This document shows, one piece after another, positions 22,329 through 34,860 of a stretch of 64,000 nucleotides of DNA (within the stretch, counting starts at the first letter, position 1; each line of letters opens with the position of its first letter). The stretch lies in assembly GCA_022605405.1 (NCBI GenBank), contig JABYQQ010000011.1:868001-932000 (forward strand), written 5' to 3'. Source of the stretch: Earliella scabrosa (taxonomy: Eukaryota > Basidiomycota > Agaricomycetes > Polyporales > Polyporaceae). The position numbers were made by a program, and so were the translations under genes. The notes beneath the pieces are model-generated. The model was not told the DNA's origin. It worked only from the letters and a program-made list of their open reading frames with translations, and made no database searches.

Positions 22329-24070
22329 GGCGATTTTGGCGAGATGGTCGCTGCTCGAGCCGCTGCGGTGGGCGAGAGGGGGCAGAGAGCAGGAGAGACG
22401 GCGGAGGTGAGGTGGACAGCAACGGCGGATGCATTTGTTTTGTATGTTCGGCGCTCACAAATCCTCGGCCAACGATTGCGCGACGATGTTGTGCGTTGAC
22501 GCGAGAGCATCACGTGACATGCCTATTCCGTGCAATGAGAGTCCGCCGATTCGAGCCCCGGGCGATGCAACATGATGGACGCATGCGGGACCCACAACCG
22601 GACGCGCAATCGCGAGGGTGGCATTGCCAGGAATTGGGAATACCGTAGGAAGAATACCACGCTTCCAGAAGTGGTGGGAATGCCGTTGCGCATTGACTTA
22701 CGCCGGCGCTTTACGGCAGGGATGCGCAAGAACTCGCCGTGTGGGCAAGGATCTGTGGGAGTCCGACATCGGAGTAAGTACTCAGGATGTGAACTCCCGG
22801 GTCGTATGGCTGAGTAAACCATGCCGTGAAGGCGTTGGAAGACGCGGATGATAATCAAGGTCGTACTGACATGGAGTCATTCCGAATTTTGAAGTCTGAC
22901 TTCGCAAGGCGGTCCGGCGTTGCAATTGGTGCTCCTTCACGTTCGACGATTCTCACTTGCGGCGGGTGATGCGAGGACTCTAGACTTGGTTTGCATGCCA
23001 TGCACCTCAGCAGTGTTGCCATCCGAAAGAGCGAAGGCGTGATATGGGCCAATACGAGCCAAGCGGATGGCGTAACTTTCAGCGCTACCAAGAGAGCTCA
23101 GGAAGGAGGCGAGGAAGGTCAGATGTTTTCTGTAAACGTACAAAAGCCGCTTGCGTGAGCCGTATGTGAGCGTATAAGTCTTCCATGGGCGTTCTTGTAG
23201 GATATGCTTCACGATCGAGAGCCTTGCTGAGTCATTTGAAGTGGTCCGAGAAGATGGATGGCCAATCAAGAATGGCAGAGTTCCTGGTGTACGAGACTTC
23301 CAGCACTATAGTCAGCTCAGCTCTTCGAGGAGGTCACTAGTTCGCGACTCACCATCAGTGACGGTCAGTGCCAGGTCAGTGCTTCTTACCGATGGTGCCA
23401 CTATGTGGGATGAATAGCGCATCATCGGTGATCATCGCTACCGAGAGCGTCGCAGGGACGTAGCCTGAGGGCATCGGAGAGAATAGAGACTATAGCAGTA
23501 TTAGTCTCAAAGATGTTCGCACAACCTATTTCGAGACCGTGTCGGGGGAGTGCGATCATGCGGACATCCGACCTTAATGCGCGCCCCGCACTATCCGAGG
23601 TTACTGCTTTCAAAATAGTGGCGGATCTTGGACATCGGGGGGCTGAGATCGTGTGTATCTTCATACCTGATAGCCCGGGAGCTGAAATTCGTCAACTACA
23701 CAGGTCGAGAACGCCGCAGAGCGGCGGAGTGGGTTCGCCTGGGGTTCGCAGGCTGGCGGAGAGCACAACTTCCACTTGCACGTGTTGGCAAGACAAGACG
23801 GTCAGGTCACCATTGTAGGCGAGATATTAATGATACAGCAGGTAGGATCAATCTAGCACGAAGCGAACGAGTAAGGTCAAGGATTGTGTGCGGCCAAAGT
23901 CTCACGACTCACAAGCTAATGGATACAGCAGGCGGAATCAGTTGGTCGTGGTGCGGGGGCAGGAGGTCCCAGTAATCAGACCTCTTCAATGGTCATACAC
24001 GCGACCTTCTGAAGCAGAGGGATTGTAGCGAGCCGGACAAGTGCGGTATTGGAATAACTCACTTGTGGGT
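22329..24070. other. Gene-poor stretch of about 1.7 kb
   Basis: No gene is supported. Frames at 22523-22858, 22937-23269 and 23513-23975 carry no motif or signal peptide and no plausible splicing. It contains the promoter of the F-box gene at 21345-22328 and the 3' flank of DPH3. Confidence 0.5.
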
Positions 24071-24476
24071 CTATGCGGCGATGGCGACAGCGTGTGGCTT
24101 CTCGTCCGCGATGGTCAGGTGCTCCATCGCGTCCTCGAAAGTCTCCTCCTCACTACCCTCATCCTCCTCCGTCGACTCCTCTTCGGCAGACGCACCCTCA
24201 TCCTCGTCGTCCGAAGGCTCGTCCTCGAAGTCCAGCTAGGAGAACAGTCAGAACTCTCCGAGCAATGTGAAAGTCGTGCGTGTCGAAACTCACAGGATCG
24301 TAGATCACCCTAATGATGAGACTGCAGCTTGGACATGTCGCGATGTCTTCGTAATTCTTGAGTTGCTTGCGCGAGATTTCGAAGCGGTCTCCGCATGGAC
24401 ATGGATAGTGGTACACGCGCTTCTCCTCATCCCACGCCATGTCTTCAATCTCAACCTCATCGTAGTATGCCCCCAT
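24071..24476 (-). CDS. DPH3: Dph3/Kti11 CSL zinc-finger protein
   Basis: Two exons (24476-24294 and 24235-24071) give 115 residues. Residues 1-61 are a textbook CSL-type zinc-binding domain: [20 protein letters not shown], then [11 protein letters not shown] and [15 protein letters not shown]. The metal-binding cysteines are C26, C28, C48 and C51. The second exon encodes an acidic tail ([20 protein letters not shown]). Known biology of the family: Dph3/Kti11 is an electron donor for the first step of diphthamide synthesis on elongation factor 2 with Dph1-Dph2, and is also required for Elongator-dependent modification of wobble uridine in tRNA, both in the cytosol. The intron is 58 nt with a GTGAGT donor. 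It stands head to head with MTO1 across 223 bp. Confidence 0.95.
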
Positions 24477-24699
24477 TGTATTGTCCGACGCTCCCAGATG
24501 TGCAGAGTAGAGATGAGAGCAGCAGAAGACCCAGCGAGGGAGTGGAGCCTGGAGGAAGAGGAACGGAGTCAAGTTTGCAGAAACGGATCAAAACGATCGG
24601 AGGACGGAACACACATAGCTTATGTAAGCGGGCAAGAATGAGCTGTCTCGGGCGCTTGCAGGTCACAGTGTAGCAGCACAACCACCATCCAAGAGCTGC
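24477..24699. promoter_or_regulatory. Shared intergenic region between DPH3 and MTO1
   Basis: These 223 bp separate the start codons of two divergently transcribed genes, so any promoters must lie here and probably share elements. I see no clear TATA box. The left part contains pyrimidine- and purine-rich tracts that may be initiator regions. Assignment as a bidirectional promoter is inferred from geometry only. Confidence 0.6.
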
Positions 24700-27600
24700 A
24701 TGCAGAGGTGCATCCGACAAGCCTTTGCGCGGAATGCTGTCACAACAAGACAGTTTGCATCGCTGAGCTCAAACAACCATCAGCATTATGATGGTACGTG
24801 TCAGACACTCTTCCCAATACGCGAGTGCACGAATTGATCTCTTGCTTTAGTGTGCGTGATCGGAGGCGGCCATGCAGGCTGCGAAGCAGCCGCAGGAGCG
24901 GCTCGAACCGGCGCAAGGACGGTTCTCCTAACTCAGAATATCAATACCATAGGCGAATTGTCCTGCAATCCGTCCATGGGTGGGGTCGGGAAAGGCACCC
25001 TTATGCGTGAGGTCGACGCGCTCGATGGCCTCTGCTCAAAAGTCACCGGTAATGTGATTCTACTCTTTCGTAGCGGACATGCCGCTGACATACGGTGTAG
25101 ACGCTGCTGGTATCCAGTTTCAGATACTGAACAGGTCCAAAGGCGCAGCCGTCTGGGTGAGTACATGGTGACAGCAAACCTCAACGGTGTCATCAATTTT
25201 AACAAATACCGCAGAGTCCGCGAGCGCAGGTAGACAGAAAGCTGTACAAGAAGCACATGCAGGCCGCGTTACACAGCTATCCGAACCTCGACATACATGC
25301 CGGTAGCGTCTTCGATCTAGTGCTCAGCCACCCTGTCGTCTCTTCCGACCTGCCGCGCGCTGAAATTAGGGGCGTCAAACTCGGTAAGTTCAGTGGGCTA
25401 CGCCGGGGGCATGAGGCTCGGTACGACAGAGAAAACTAGGCTGGAATACGGACTGCCCGCCTAGTCTTCTCTGTCTTCTCTCTTTTTGGAGGAGCGCGTG
25501 GTGCTCCCCCAAACCAAGCAACGCTGTCACCCAGCCGTCCGCTTGCACGTCGACTTGGATGTCCTATCTATTCTATCACCATTGGTGCGCCTATGCGCTC
25601 AGAGTGTGGGACGCAGAGGTGTCGTACTGGAAATCAAGACCCGAACGGGGATGTCGTGTTGTTGAGGCGTGACAGATGAGAAAGGTCGATAATACTTCAG
25701 GTGTTGGTATTACATCATGGATACACCTTGAATACCACATGTATCCATCGTGTATCCAGGATGTGATGCTTCAACATCTGGGAGACATATTCACGGCATG
25801 ACTAAGATATAATCACTAGTTACATGGCCCAATATCCCCGGTGGTATGCAGATCGTCTTGATGCTGACATTCATGTCAGACTCCGGAGAGGTCATCACCT
25901 GCTCTCAAGTCGTCATCTGCACCGGCACATTCCTCTCTGGGGAGATCCACATCGGTGCGTCATCCATTGCGATGTATTGTGGTGTATCTGATCTCGGACA
26001 GGTATGAAACGGTTCCCTGCGGGACGCATGCACGAAGCTCCCTCGGTAGGACTTTCAGCATCCCTCAACGCGGCCGGCTTCCGCCTCGGCCGACTCCAGA
26101 CCGGCACTCCCGCCCGGCTAGCGATGGACTCTATCGACTTCTCCAAGATGGAAGTGCAACAGGGCGACATCTCGCCTCTTCCGTTCAGCTTCATGAACGA
26201 TCGCGTAGCAAACGCTGTGAGCCCCATCATATACGACACTGTGCCACCACTCATCCGAGTTCTCCCCAGGACAACCAAGTCGTCTGTTGGAAGACGCATA
26301 CCGCGCCGGAAACGCACCAGATCGTCCGGGACAACATTGCCCGGTGCGTGCACATCCAAGAGACGAAAAAGGGCCCGCGCTACTGCCCCTCGCTCGAGGC
26401 CAAGGTGACGCGCTTCCCCGACAAGGCCTCTCACACGGTGTGGCTTGAGCCCGAGGGGTACGACTCGGATCTGATCTACCCCAATGGCCTCTCGTGTAGC
26501 CTGCCGGAGGACGTTCAGGGGATCATGTACCGCTCCGTTCCTGGACTCGAGAACGTGAGGCTGGTCCGGCCAGCGTATGGCGTCGAGTACGATCATATCG
26601 ACGCGCGCGAGCTCGGACGTGAGTTCACAGCAGAGAATACGTTGCCTGACGAAAGGCTGACATGCGTGTAGCCACATTGGAGACGAAGCGCATCAAGGGC
26701 CTGTTCTTGGCTGGGCAAATCAACGGTGGGTCTCGATCTCGCGATCGCGTACTCTTGCTCACAGATGACGATGACCTTGCAGGGACGACGGGGTACGAGG
26801 AAGCTGCGGGCCAGGGCGTAGTCGCTGGGATCAACGCTGGGCTCGCCGCGCTTCATCGACCGCCTTTAGTCATCACCCGTGCAGACGGCTTCATCGGAGT
26901 CATGATCGACGACCTCATTGTCAAGGGCGCTGAAGAGCCCTGTATGTACTTCGCTTCTTTCGTGCTCCCACTACTTGCTCATGATCGCGAATATCCCGCT
27001 TAGACCGAATGTTCACGTCTCGCTCGGAATACCGCATGACGCTGAGAAGCGATAACGCGGATCTGCGGCTGACGGAGAAGGGCCGAGCAGCGGGCGCCGT
27101 CGGTGATGCACGATGGACGCGATTTGAGGCGACCCGCTCAGAGCTCGACCGCGTGAAGGCGCTGCTACAGTCTTGTGTTCTCAGCCCGCAGGTCAGTTGC
27201 TAAGAAACAGTCTTCCCGCTGTCTCTGCAGTCTCTAATGCGCAGCTCTCTCCTCCAGCAATGGCAGAACTATGGATTCGACAGAAAGTGCGACGGCATCC
27301 GGAAGAGGTACGGTGCCCCACGCTCCCGCCATGCACAGCATAATTGAGGGATTCTTCGCTCTATTCACAGCGCATATGATCTACTCCGTCATCGCAACGT
27401 TCCCATCCACGCCCTCGCAAACGTCCTCCCCGACCTCTCCTCCGTGCACCCGCACATCCTCACCCGCGTAGAGACAGACGGTGACGAGCCTCCCTTCCGT
27501 GCACTTCAACCACGACCGCTGACGAGTCGGATGCGACAGCCGTGTACAGCTCCCACCTGCGCCGGCAAGAGGCGGACCTGCGGGTATTTATGGAAGACGA

Positions 27601-27884
27601 GTCCCTCGCGCTCGACCCGCACCTTGACTACCGCACCGTCGAAGGCCTGAGCTCTGAAGTCCGGGAGCGCCTCGCGAAGGTGCGACCAACGAGCATTGTG
27701 AGTGCCGCTGTGTCTTTTGGTGCGGCGATGGGTGCTGATGCGGGCGGGACAGGGCGCGGCGAAGCGCATGGAGGGTATGACGCCGTCGTCGATGATCTAC
27801 CTCTTGAAGCACGCGCGGCGGACGAACGCGCTGAGGGTCGACACACGGCCCGATACTGCTGGAGAAGTCGATGCAAGGGCGTGA
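24700..27884 (+). CDS. MTO1: Mitochondrial tRNA U34 modification enzyme Mto1 (MnmG/GidA family)
   Basis: Fourteen exons (24700-24793, 24851-25048, 25101-25156, 25215-25383, 25880-25954, 26002-26216, 26270-26618, 26672-26725, 26783-26941, 27004-27191, 27258-27307, 27371-27480, 27540-27697, 27753-27884) join to 668 residues without a break, a normal length for the family. Residues 1-30 ([20 protein letters not shown]) look like a mitochondrial presequence. The FAD-binding motif [20 protein letters not shown] follows at about residue 32. Other signatures are [73 protein letters not shown] and [20 protein letters not shown]. Known role: with the GTPase Mss1 it adds the 5-carboxymethylaminomethyl-type group to wobble uridine of mitochondrial tRNAs. 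The start was chosen for the presequence and because exon 1 splices in frame at YD|V. Intron 4 is unusually long. Convergent with the F-box gene to the right. Confidence 0.95.
25384..25879 (+). other. Oversized intron of MTO1 (496 nt)
   Basis: All other MTO1 introns are about 47-66 nt, whereas this one is 496 nt. It begins GTAAGT and ends in TCATGTCAG, and the flanking exons join in frame (GVKL|DSGEV). It contains no long reading frame. A short inverted pair ACTAGGC...GCCTAGT lies near 25435-25465, and a stretch with repeated ATCCA/TATCCA motifs near 25718-25760. It may be an old insertion inside a normal intron; no terminal repeats or target-site duplication could be confirmed. Confidence 0.7.
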
Positions 27885-28042
27885 ATGGGTTAGGGGACGG
27901 TCTTCTATCATCGGGATCTTCAGATACCGCTCAGAAGCTGCTCTTGATTTTGTTCCACCAAGTGGGTGCAGACCTTGAGGGATATCAGTGATTATGCTCG
28001 GACTATGGGTATGGTTGTACTCACCCGTCATGGCCAGGTCGG

Positions 28043-29623
28043 TCAGTCCGTCTCCCAGTTGACGTACGGGATGTGCCGGTAGTTGACCCTTGGGACAAGG
28101 CCCCGGATCGAGGGCAAATATCTCCTGCACAGATCCTCGTACTCCGCCTCGGTTTCGTGCATGAAGCACATCCGAAGACGCTCGAGGAACAAGCCCCGTA
28201 GCATGCGACCCTTCAAGGTGGCGAGGACGCGGTTCAGGAGCGCCCCCGAACCGACGAACCGGCAATCTTCATCCCCAAACACGACGGTGCGGAGATTCTT
28301 ACAGTACAGCTCGGAGGGTAGCCCAGCGCGCGGCCCGAGCACGCGCCACACGTTCTCGACCTCGCCCCCTCCGGAGAGGTGCAGCGAGCGCAAGTGGGGG
28401 AACGCCTCGAGCACCCCCCGGAGGTCGTTCCTAGAGAGCTCGTCGAAGTCGAGATGGAGGGTGAGGCTCGTGAGCGTGCACTTGCACTCGGCGAGGACGT
28501 CGATCGCGTCCCACAAGCCTGCGGCGACGATGGACGCATACCACGTCGTGATGCCGATGTCGCTCTCACAGTCCGAGTCGGAGTGGAGGCGGAGAACGAG
28601 CTTGCGGGTGGCGCTGCTTGCGGTGAGCATGAAATCGTCGCCGTCGGCGATGTAGGATGCGGCCGTGAACTCGGTCTGGTACGGGATGAGGGTGCTACAG
28701 TCCTGCGGGAGGATCTCGCCGGAGAAAGGTTGAAAGGCCTCGTCGAGGAGGTCGTCCTCCACGTCAGTGACGTTGCTTGTGACATCCATCAGCGTCGCTG
28801 ATGGAAGGCGGATACAGCCTAGGACATGGGGAACGATGTGGTAGAGCTCCTCAAGACGGAAGGTGCGCAATCGCGGGAGGGTGACCACATCGTAAGTCGG
28901 AGAGTCGATGAAGCCGGGGAGGTCGATCATCTGGGACAGAGCGTACTCCAATGAGAGTTCCTCGAGGTCGTGGCAGCTTGCTAGGAGGTTCAGGAAGCTC
29001 TTGAACGCGATATCCCAGCTGCAATTGCAGATTTCGAGACGGCGGAGTCTAGAATACAGCGTAATTGACATGGATATGTTGGGATTTGGTGGCAGCACTG
29101 ATGAGAGCAAAAGAGTATGGAGACGAGAGAATTGCTCGACCGAAAGAAATAGCGGTGTTTTGATGGCTTCCCTCGTCTTGTCAGCGGCAAGAAACAGAAC
29201 TTCGAGGTTTGCAAGTCGACCCAAAAACGCGACGAGTAAGTCAGAAACATATGATGGCCAAAGGTTGAGTGACAGCAGACGGATCGATCGCTTGTGATCG
29301 TGCAGGATGGATAGGGATTCTTGCAGGACCTCCGCGTTTCGGACATAGATGTCCAACGATGAATGTCTTGCGCGACCAAGGCACATGGAAAGCCATTCCG
29401 GATGAGTGTAGACATTGATGACACGCCAAAATCTGGAGGCGGTACATATGATATCGCGCCAGCGGTGGCATACCTGAAGAAGTCTGAGCCATTGGGACTC
29501 CGGCCGTGTCCTCGGAGGGTGGGTCTTGTCGAATTGTAGTGAAACATAGACGTGATCGAAGATCACCACGAGAATTTCATCGGGAATAAGAGCAATGGGA
29601 TGAAGTTGTTCTGCGGTCTGCAT
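28043..29623 (-). CDS. F-box/LRR protein, subfamily I
   Basis: A single exon of 526 residues from ATG 29623. The F-box is almost at the N-terminus (IALIPDEILVVIFDHVYVSL, then VCHRWRDIICTASRFWRVIN). LRR-like segments follow (FSRLHTLLLSSVLPP, LYSRLRRLEICNCSW, LPRLRTFRLEELYH, FPHLRSLHLSGGGE). The C-terminal block FDELSRNDLRGVLEAFPHL matches the gene at 18968-20728, placing both in one subfamily. This copy lacks the charged leader helix at its annotated start. A leader exon upstream of 29623 is possible (GTGAGT/CAG signals occur near 29700-29780), but I cannot prove one. It is a presumed SCF substrate receptor, and its 3' end faces that of MTO1 across 158 bp. Confidence 0.83.
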   Translation of the reverse strand: MQTAEQLHPIALIPDEILVVIFDHVYVSLQFDKTHPPRTRPESQWLRLLQVCHRWRDIICTASRFWRVINVYTHPEWLSMCLGRARHSSLDIYVRNAEVLQESLSILHDHKRSIRLLSLNLWPSYVSDLLVAFLGRLANLEVLFLAADKTREAIKTPLFLSVEQFSRLHTLLLSSVLPPNPNISMSITLYSRLRRLEICNCSWDIAFKSFLNLLASCHDLEELSLEYALSQMIDLPGFIDSPTYDVVTLPRLRTFRLEELYHIVPHVLGCIRLPSATLMDVTSNVTDVEDDLLDEAFQPFSGEILPQDCSTLIPYQTEFTAASYIADGDDFMLTASSATRKLVLRLHSDSDCESDIGITTWYASIVAAGLWDAIDVLAECKCTLTSLTLHLDFDELSRNDLRGVLEAFPHLRSLHLSGGGEVENVWRVLGPRAGLPSELYCKNLRTVVFGDEDCRFVGSGALLNRVLATLKGRMLRGLFLERLRMCFMHETEAEYEDLCRRYLPSIRGLVPRVNYRHIPYVNWETD

Positions 29624-30369
29624 GATCGTATCATCCGATACGCGTCGTGGTGGGAGCGATGAGTGAATGTTTGCAGTGGCAGAATCGGCTAGATCTTTAG
29701 ACGGCTTGAGACGTTTCTAATAGTACGTGAGTAGTCAGCAATCTATATCACCCAAGACATGGTCTGCTAGAAATACTCACGTCAAGATAGGTAGGCTGCG
29801 TGCTGCTGCGTGTCGTGTCCTCAAGTTGAAATGTCGGAGCAACGTTGCAGTGGCGATAGGCCGCTCGGGCGGCCGAGGCGGCCCGGCACTTCGGCCCGAA
29901 TTCTCTCAGTCCATATCTGGTAGCTCAAGCGCCGATGCCGCCAGTCATCGCACTGTCTCGTCTTCCAGCCCACTTACGCGCGTAGCTACCTCCGCAAGGA
30001 GAACGTAAGTGCTGGTGTGTCTGTGAAATTTTATGATGCTTTTAGTGCAGAAACTTAACCTACCAGTAGTCCGGGACAATATTCAACCAACAGTTGAGCT
30101 CCCACAAAAGGTCCTCTGCGGTGTGTACGCCGCACTGACAACGGAGTTCCTTAGTATCATTCAAGTTAAGAGTACTGGGTGGTAGACACCACACTCAATG
30201 ACAAACCTCTTGGTTCGGAATTAGGCCCGAAGGGCATCGTCGCAGGTCGGACTAATGAGTCGTTTGAATTTGATCTACGTAACTACGTTCGATACGCCGG
30301 TCTACAGACTCTCCCCATATGCAATCAGTTCGTCCGCCGTTGTCGTTCTGGAGGCACCGACTACTGCTA
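29624..30369. other. Intergenic stretch between F-box and HET genes
   Basis: No gene is supported; frames at 29727-30008 and 30179-30382 have no motif. A GC-rich patch of GGCCG/CGGCC repeats lies near 29863-29901. It contains the F-box promoter and the 3' flank of the HET gene. Confidence 0.5.
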
Positions 30370-32802
30370 TCAGCATAGATGAACGGTACTCGGGACAACC
30401 CTCCTCCGGGTAATCTCCCTCCTCCAGACCTCGCTGTCGATTTGAAAGACAGCGACCCGCTCGACTGCGTCCATGAACCCGGACGGGGATGCAGCCTGAG
30501 CCGCTCGAACGAGCAAACCGTTCACCATCGTCCCATTCCAGAGAGCGTTCTTGTGTCTGATGAACAAGGGTGGTCCATTCTCGACGTCTTCTGGAAGAGG
30601 CTTTCCAGCGGTGTTGTGAAACTCGAACGTGGACAGCGCCACAAGGTCAAGGGCGGCAACGTCGAACGTTTCCGAGTGGTGCAGAGATGTCATGAAGATG
30701 GAGCCACAGTAGACACCTTCAGAGTCCAAGATCTTGATGGGCTGAAGATGGTTGAGCTGCGGCCCCAGCTCTGGGATGCTGAATGTCGATGCAGGAAGGA
30801 CCTCTGCATCAAAGCAGAGTGTCGTATGGATAGACGAGTCCTGAAGACTCTTGGGGTAGAGGTCACCGTCTCTGGGAAGTGGGAATCGCTCCTCCGGACG
30901 CCTCCTATCGGCAAGGCGATACTCGCTGATGCAGTCCTCGTAGGTCCACCTCGTGTCCTTGTACACCATCTGCTCGACGGGGCGAAGCCAAAACACGGAC
31001 GTCCTCCATCCAATCCACGACCAGCTCGGAACGTCCTGCGCTTCTCTGGAAAGCGTCCGCCTCGCAGCGTCCGTATCTGAGAGCCACAGCAAGGCCAAGC
31101 CGAGCTCGCCTGTCGGGAGACCATACACGAAGCCCCACCTTATCCTCGAGGCCAGGTGTGACAAGACTCCAGTAAACGCGTTGAGGATGTCGGAGTCGTA
31201 CGAGAGCTGTCTCCGAGAATACTGTCGCACTAGGCTCCGGTACGAGAGTAGGGCACTTCCAAAGGCCGTGTAGCGGCGCTCGATAGCGCCGTCGGGGTTC
31301 CGGACCTCTTCGACGTGCGTTTTGAGTGGATGATGCGGGTCCTCGGTGAGATATAGTAGCGGATCATTGCCGGCGTCGGGCGTGAACATGGGCTCGCCCA
31401 GATCGAGCTCTGCCAAGGAGCTGTCATCGCACTCGCAGAAGACCTCGTGGGCGGTGAAGATGACGCGTCGTCTTGATAGATGCATCTCCTGGAATGTCCA
31501 GCCCCGTGTGTTCCATACCGAGTTGTGGAGTGCAAAATCTCGGCTCTGCGACCCTCTTTTCAAACGGACACCTCCAACGGAGTCGGACACTTGAGGAACT
31601 CTGGTGCCTGGGCGCACTCCTGGTAGAGGGTGGTCGCCACTCTCACCGGAGGAGGCGACGATGGTGAATACGGCACTAGCGTAGATTCTGTCCATCTGGC
31701 TGATGTTCTTGTGCTTGTTCTCCGCGTCGTCTTGGACAATGCAGAGGCGGTCTACCCAGAGGTATCGTTCACCCACTGCTGCGACGAAGTGAATCGCATC
31801 GCGGACGACGATAGGGATACCGGGTATGTCACAGATGGAGGTCATAAGCTGATCGAGTGCGGTCGTGGTCGTCTCGAAGTTGTCAACGGTGACTTCCTTG
31901 GGGCCCCAGACGTAGCTTAACGCGACGTATCGTACTAAGGAATCCGTGCGGACCAGCTTTTGTGCGTCGACATCGATCAGGAAGATGTCGGCGGCTTGGG
32001 AGGTACGAGTGGGCTGAGGATCAGCGTCGCGTTGGATGTGACCGTGATTGGCTTCGCATTCCGCTAGCCAGCCCTTGACGAAGTCAACTGCGACCGTTTC
32101 TCCCGTCCCCATTCGGTCTAGCTGGCGGTAGTGCTCCTCGCGAAGGTCGAATACCCCTCTCGCCCATCCAAAGCTTGAGGTGACCTCTGGCCGTGAGTCG
32201 GCGCCATAAACCCCGAGATAACAGGTCTGGCGAGCGGGAATGATGTGAAGCGAGAACCACTGGTACTTCTTCGCGGGGGCGCCTTGAAAAACTCCAAGGT
32301 GACGACTGATGAAAGAACAGAACATACAGTCGCTTCTGGAAACCAGGTCGTCGTAGTCGCGGTAATGGTACTCGGAGCGAAAATCGAGGTGCTCCGGTTT
32401 CGCCCGCGAGTACGTATAGGCAATCATCGAACACTTCCGGCACAGCTTCTCTTGCGACGGCCGATACGGATTGTACTGGGACAGGAGGTAGTGGACCGTT
32501 CCCAATGCTCTCAGTCGGATCCAGGAGATCTGATCGATGAGATGGCCAGGCGATTGGGTCCATGGAGGCCGCTGAGGAAAACACCAATTCCAACCTCAGG
32601 TACATAGTAAAGCACCAATTTGACAGTATCTCTCACCTGTTGATAGTTAAACGGTCGACTAGATGGCATGTGTCAGCACACGGACCGGACACGTAGGTAC
32701 AACCGCATACCTTCCTCGTGGTGTGAAATAGAGTTGAAGTTGACGCCGAGCGGTTGGAGTTCCATACATGACTCGGGCGCAGGCGATGCCACGCGTTGTC
32801 AT
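30370..32802 (-). CDS. HET-domain (heterokaryon incompatibility) protein
   Basis: The exons 32802-32711, 32658-32637 (22 nt) and 32571-30370 give 771 residues. The long third exon has no ATG before the conserved part, so the two leader exons are needed; they join in frame as MTTRGIACARVMYG...RPFNYQQ|RPPWTQSP. Residues about 80-125 hold Cys pairs (LCRKCSMIAY and SDCMFCSFISRHLG) typical of the N-terminal region of these proteins. Residues about 253-360 are the HET domain: YVALSYVWGPKEVTVDN, IPIVVRDAIHFVAAVGERYL, WVDRLCIVQDD and ISQMDRIYASAVFTIVAS. In other fungi HET proteins trigger programmed cell death after non-self recognition between hyphae. I see no NLR or WD-repeat region attached, so this is a stand-alone HET protein whose trigger cannot be inferred. 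Confidence 0.85.
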
Positions 32803-33157
32803 CGCCTTGGATGATTCCATTCGTGACTGCCATGCCCGACTCGGAGGGGATCCGGATTCATGAGAACCAGGACAAGGTAGTTCTGCTCATGCCGAGAGTA
32901 TCTGTATGCTCATCAGCCTTGCATGTCCACCGTATAAACTCTACTTACTGGTGAATCGCGTGCGGGTCAGAAGTCCGACATCGCGGTTCCGGGTTATGCC
33001 ATGGTTGTGTTGTAGGCGTCTAACTGGTAGCGGCAGCCCGGGCCGATGTCTGGGGCGCTTGATTTAAGTAACTACTAAGTAGTCTCGAACATCACTCATA
33101 TCCCCTATCAGAGGAGAGTGTTTCTACGCACATCACAGTCGAATCTAGCACGTCTCA
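32803..33157. other. HET promoter region and LYS1 3' flank
   Basis: These 355 bp lie between two minus-strand genes. No reading frame or RNA gene is apparent. They should contain the HET promoter and the end of the LYS1 transcript. Confidence 0.5.
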
Positions 33158-34441
<1,284 letters not shown>

Positions 34442-34860
34442 GGCGGATACAATGGACGAAATGATGCTACTCGCGCGATGGACATTTGTTCCCGCTCGAC
34501 TATAGTATCGAGTCACGTCAGAGTCAGTCTGACTCCGTCGATCCCACGTGCTCTGGAGACTGGATAGAAAGCAATCAGTGAGCAAAAGCAGACTGGGCAG
34601 AATATCAATCAACATACCTCAATAGGCGTCGACGTCATTTCAGTGACTTACCAAAATGTTACTCTCGAAAGCTGGGACTTGAACAACGCGCTCCTGGGTA
34701 TCGAGATATATCAATGTAGTAGACGCCTACCTTAATCCCCACTATGACGTGACGTCACTTGAGTCAGATTGGGTGACCCATTGATACTGCCGCCAAGGTA
34801 TCAACCAATGTATGTGACAAAATGTCGTAGAGCAAGAACGAGTTACTGTGAGCATGCTGA

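Noticed and set aside
21612..22499. Long plus-strand open frame of 295 codons
   Set aside because: It lies antisense to the F-box/LRR gene at 21345-22328 in very GC-rich DNA, has highly biased Arg/Glu/Gly composition and no motif; the minus frame has the F-box and LRR pattern.
30120..30210. Search for tRNA or other small RNA genes in the intergenic regions
   Set aside because: No cloverleaf with consistent A- and B-box sequences could be supported by eye here or in the other intergenic stretches; a dedicated covariance search would be decisive.
30379..31080. 233-codon plus-strand frame opposite the HET gene
   Set aside because: No motif, and fully antisense to the coding exon of the HET gene.
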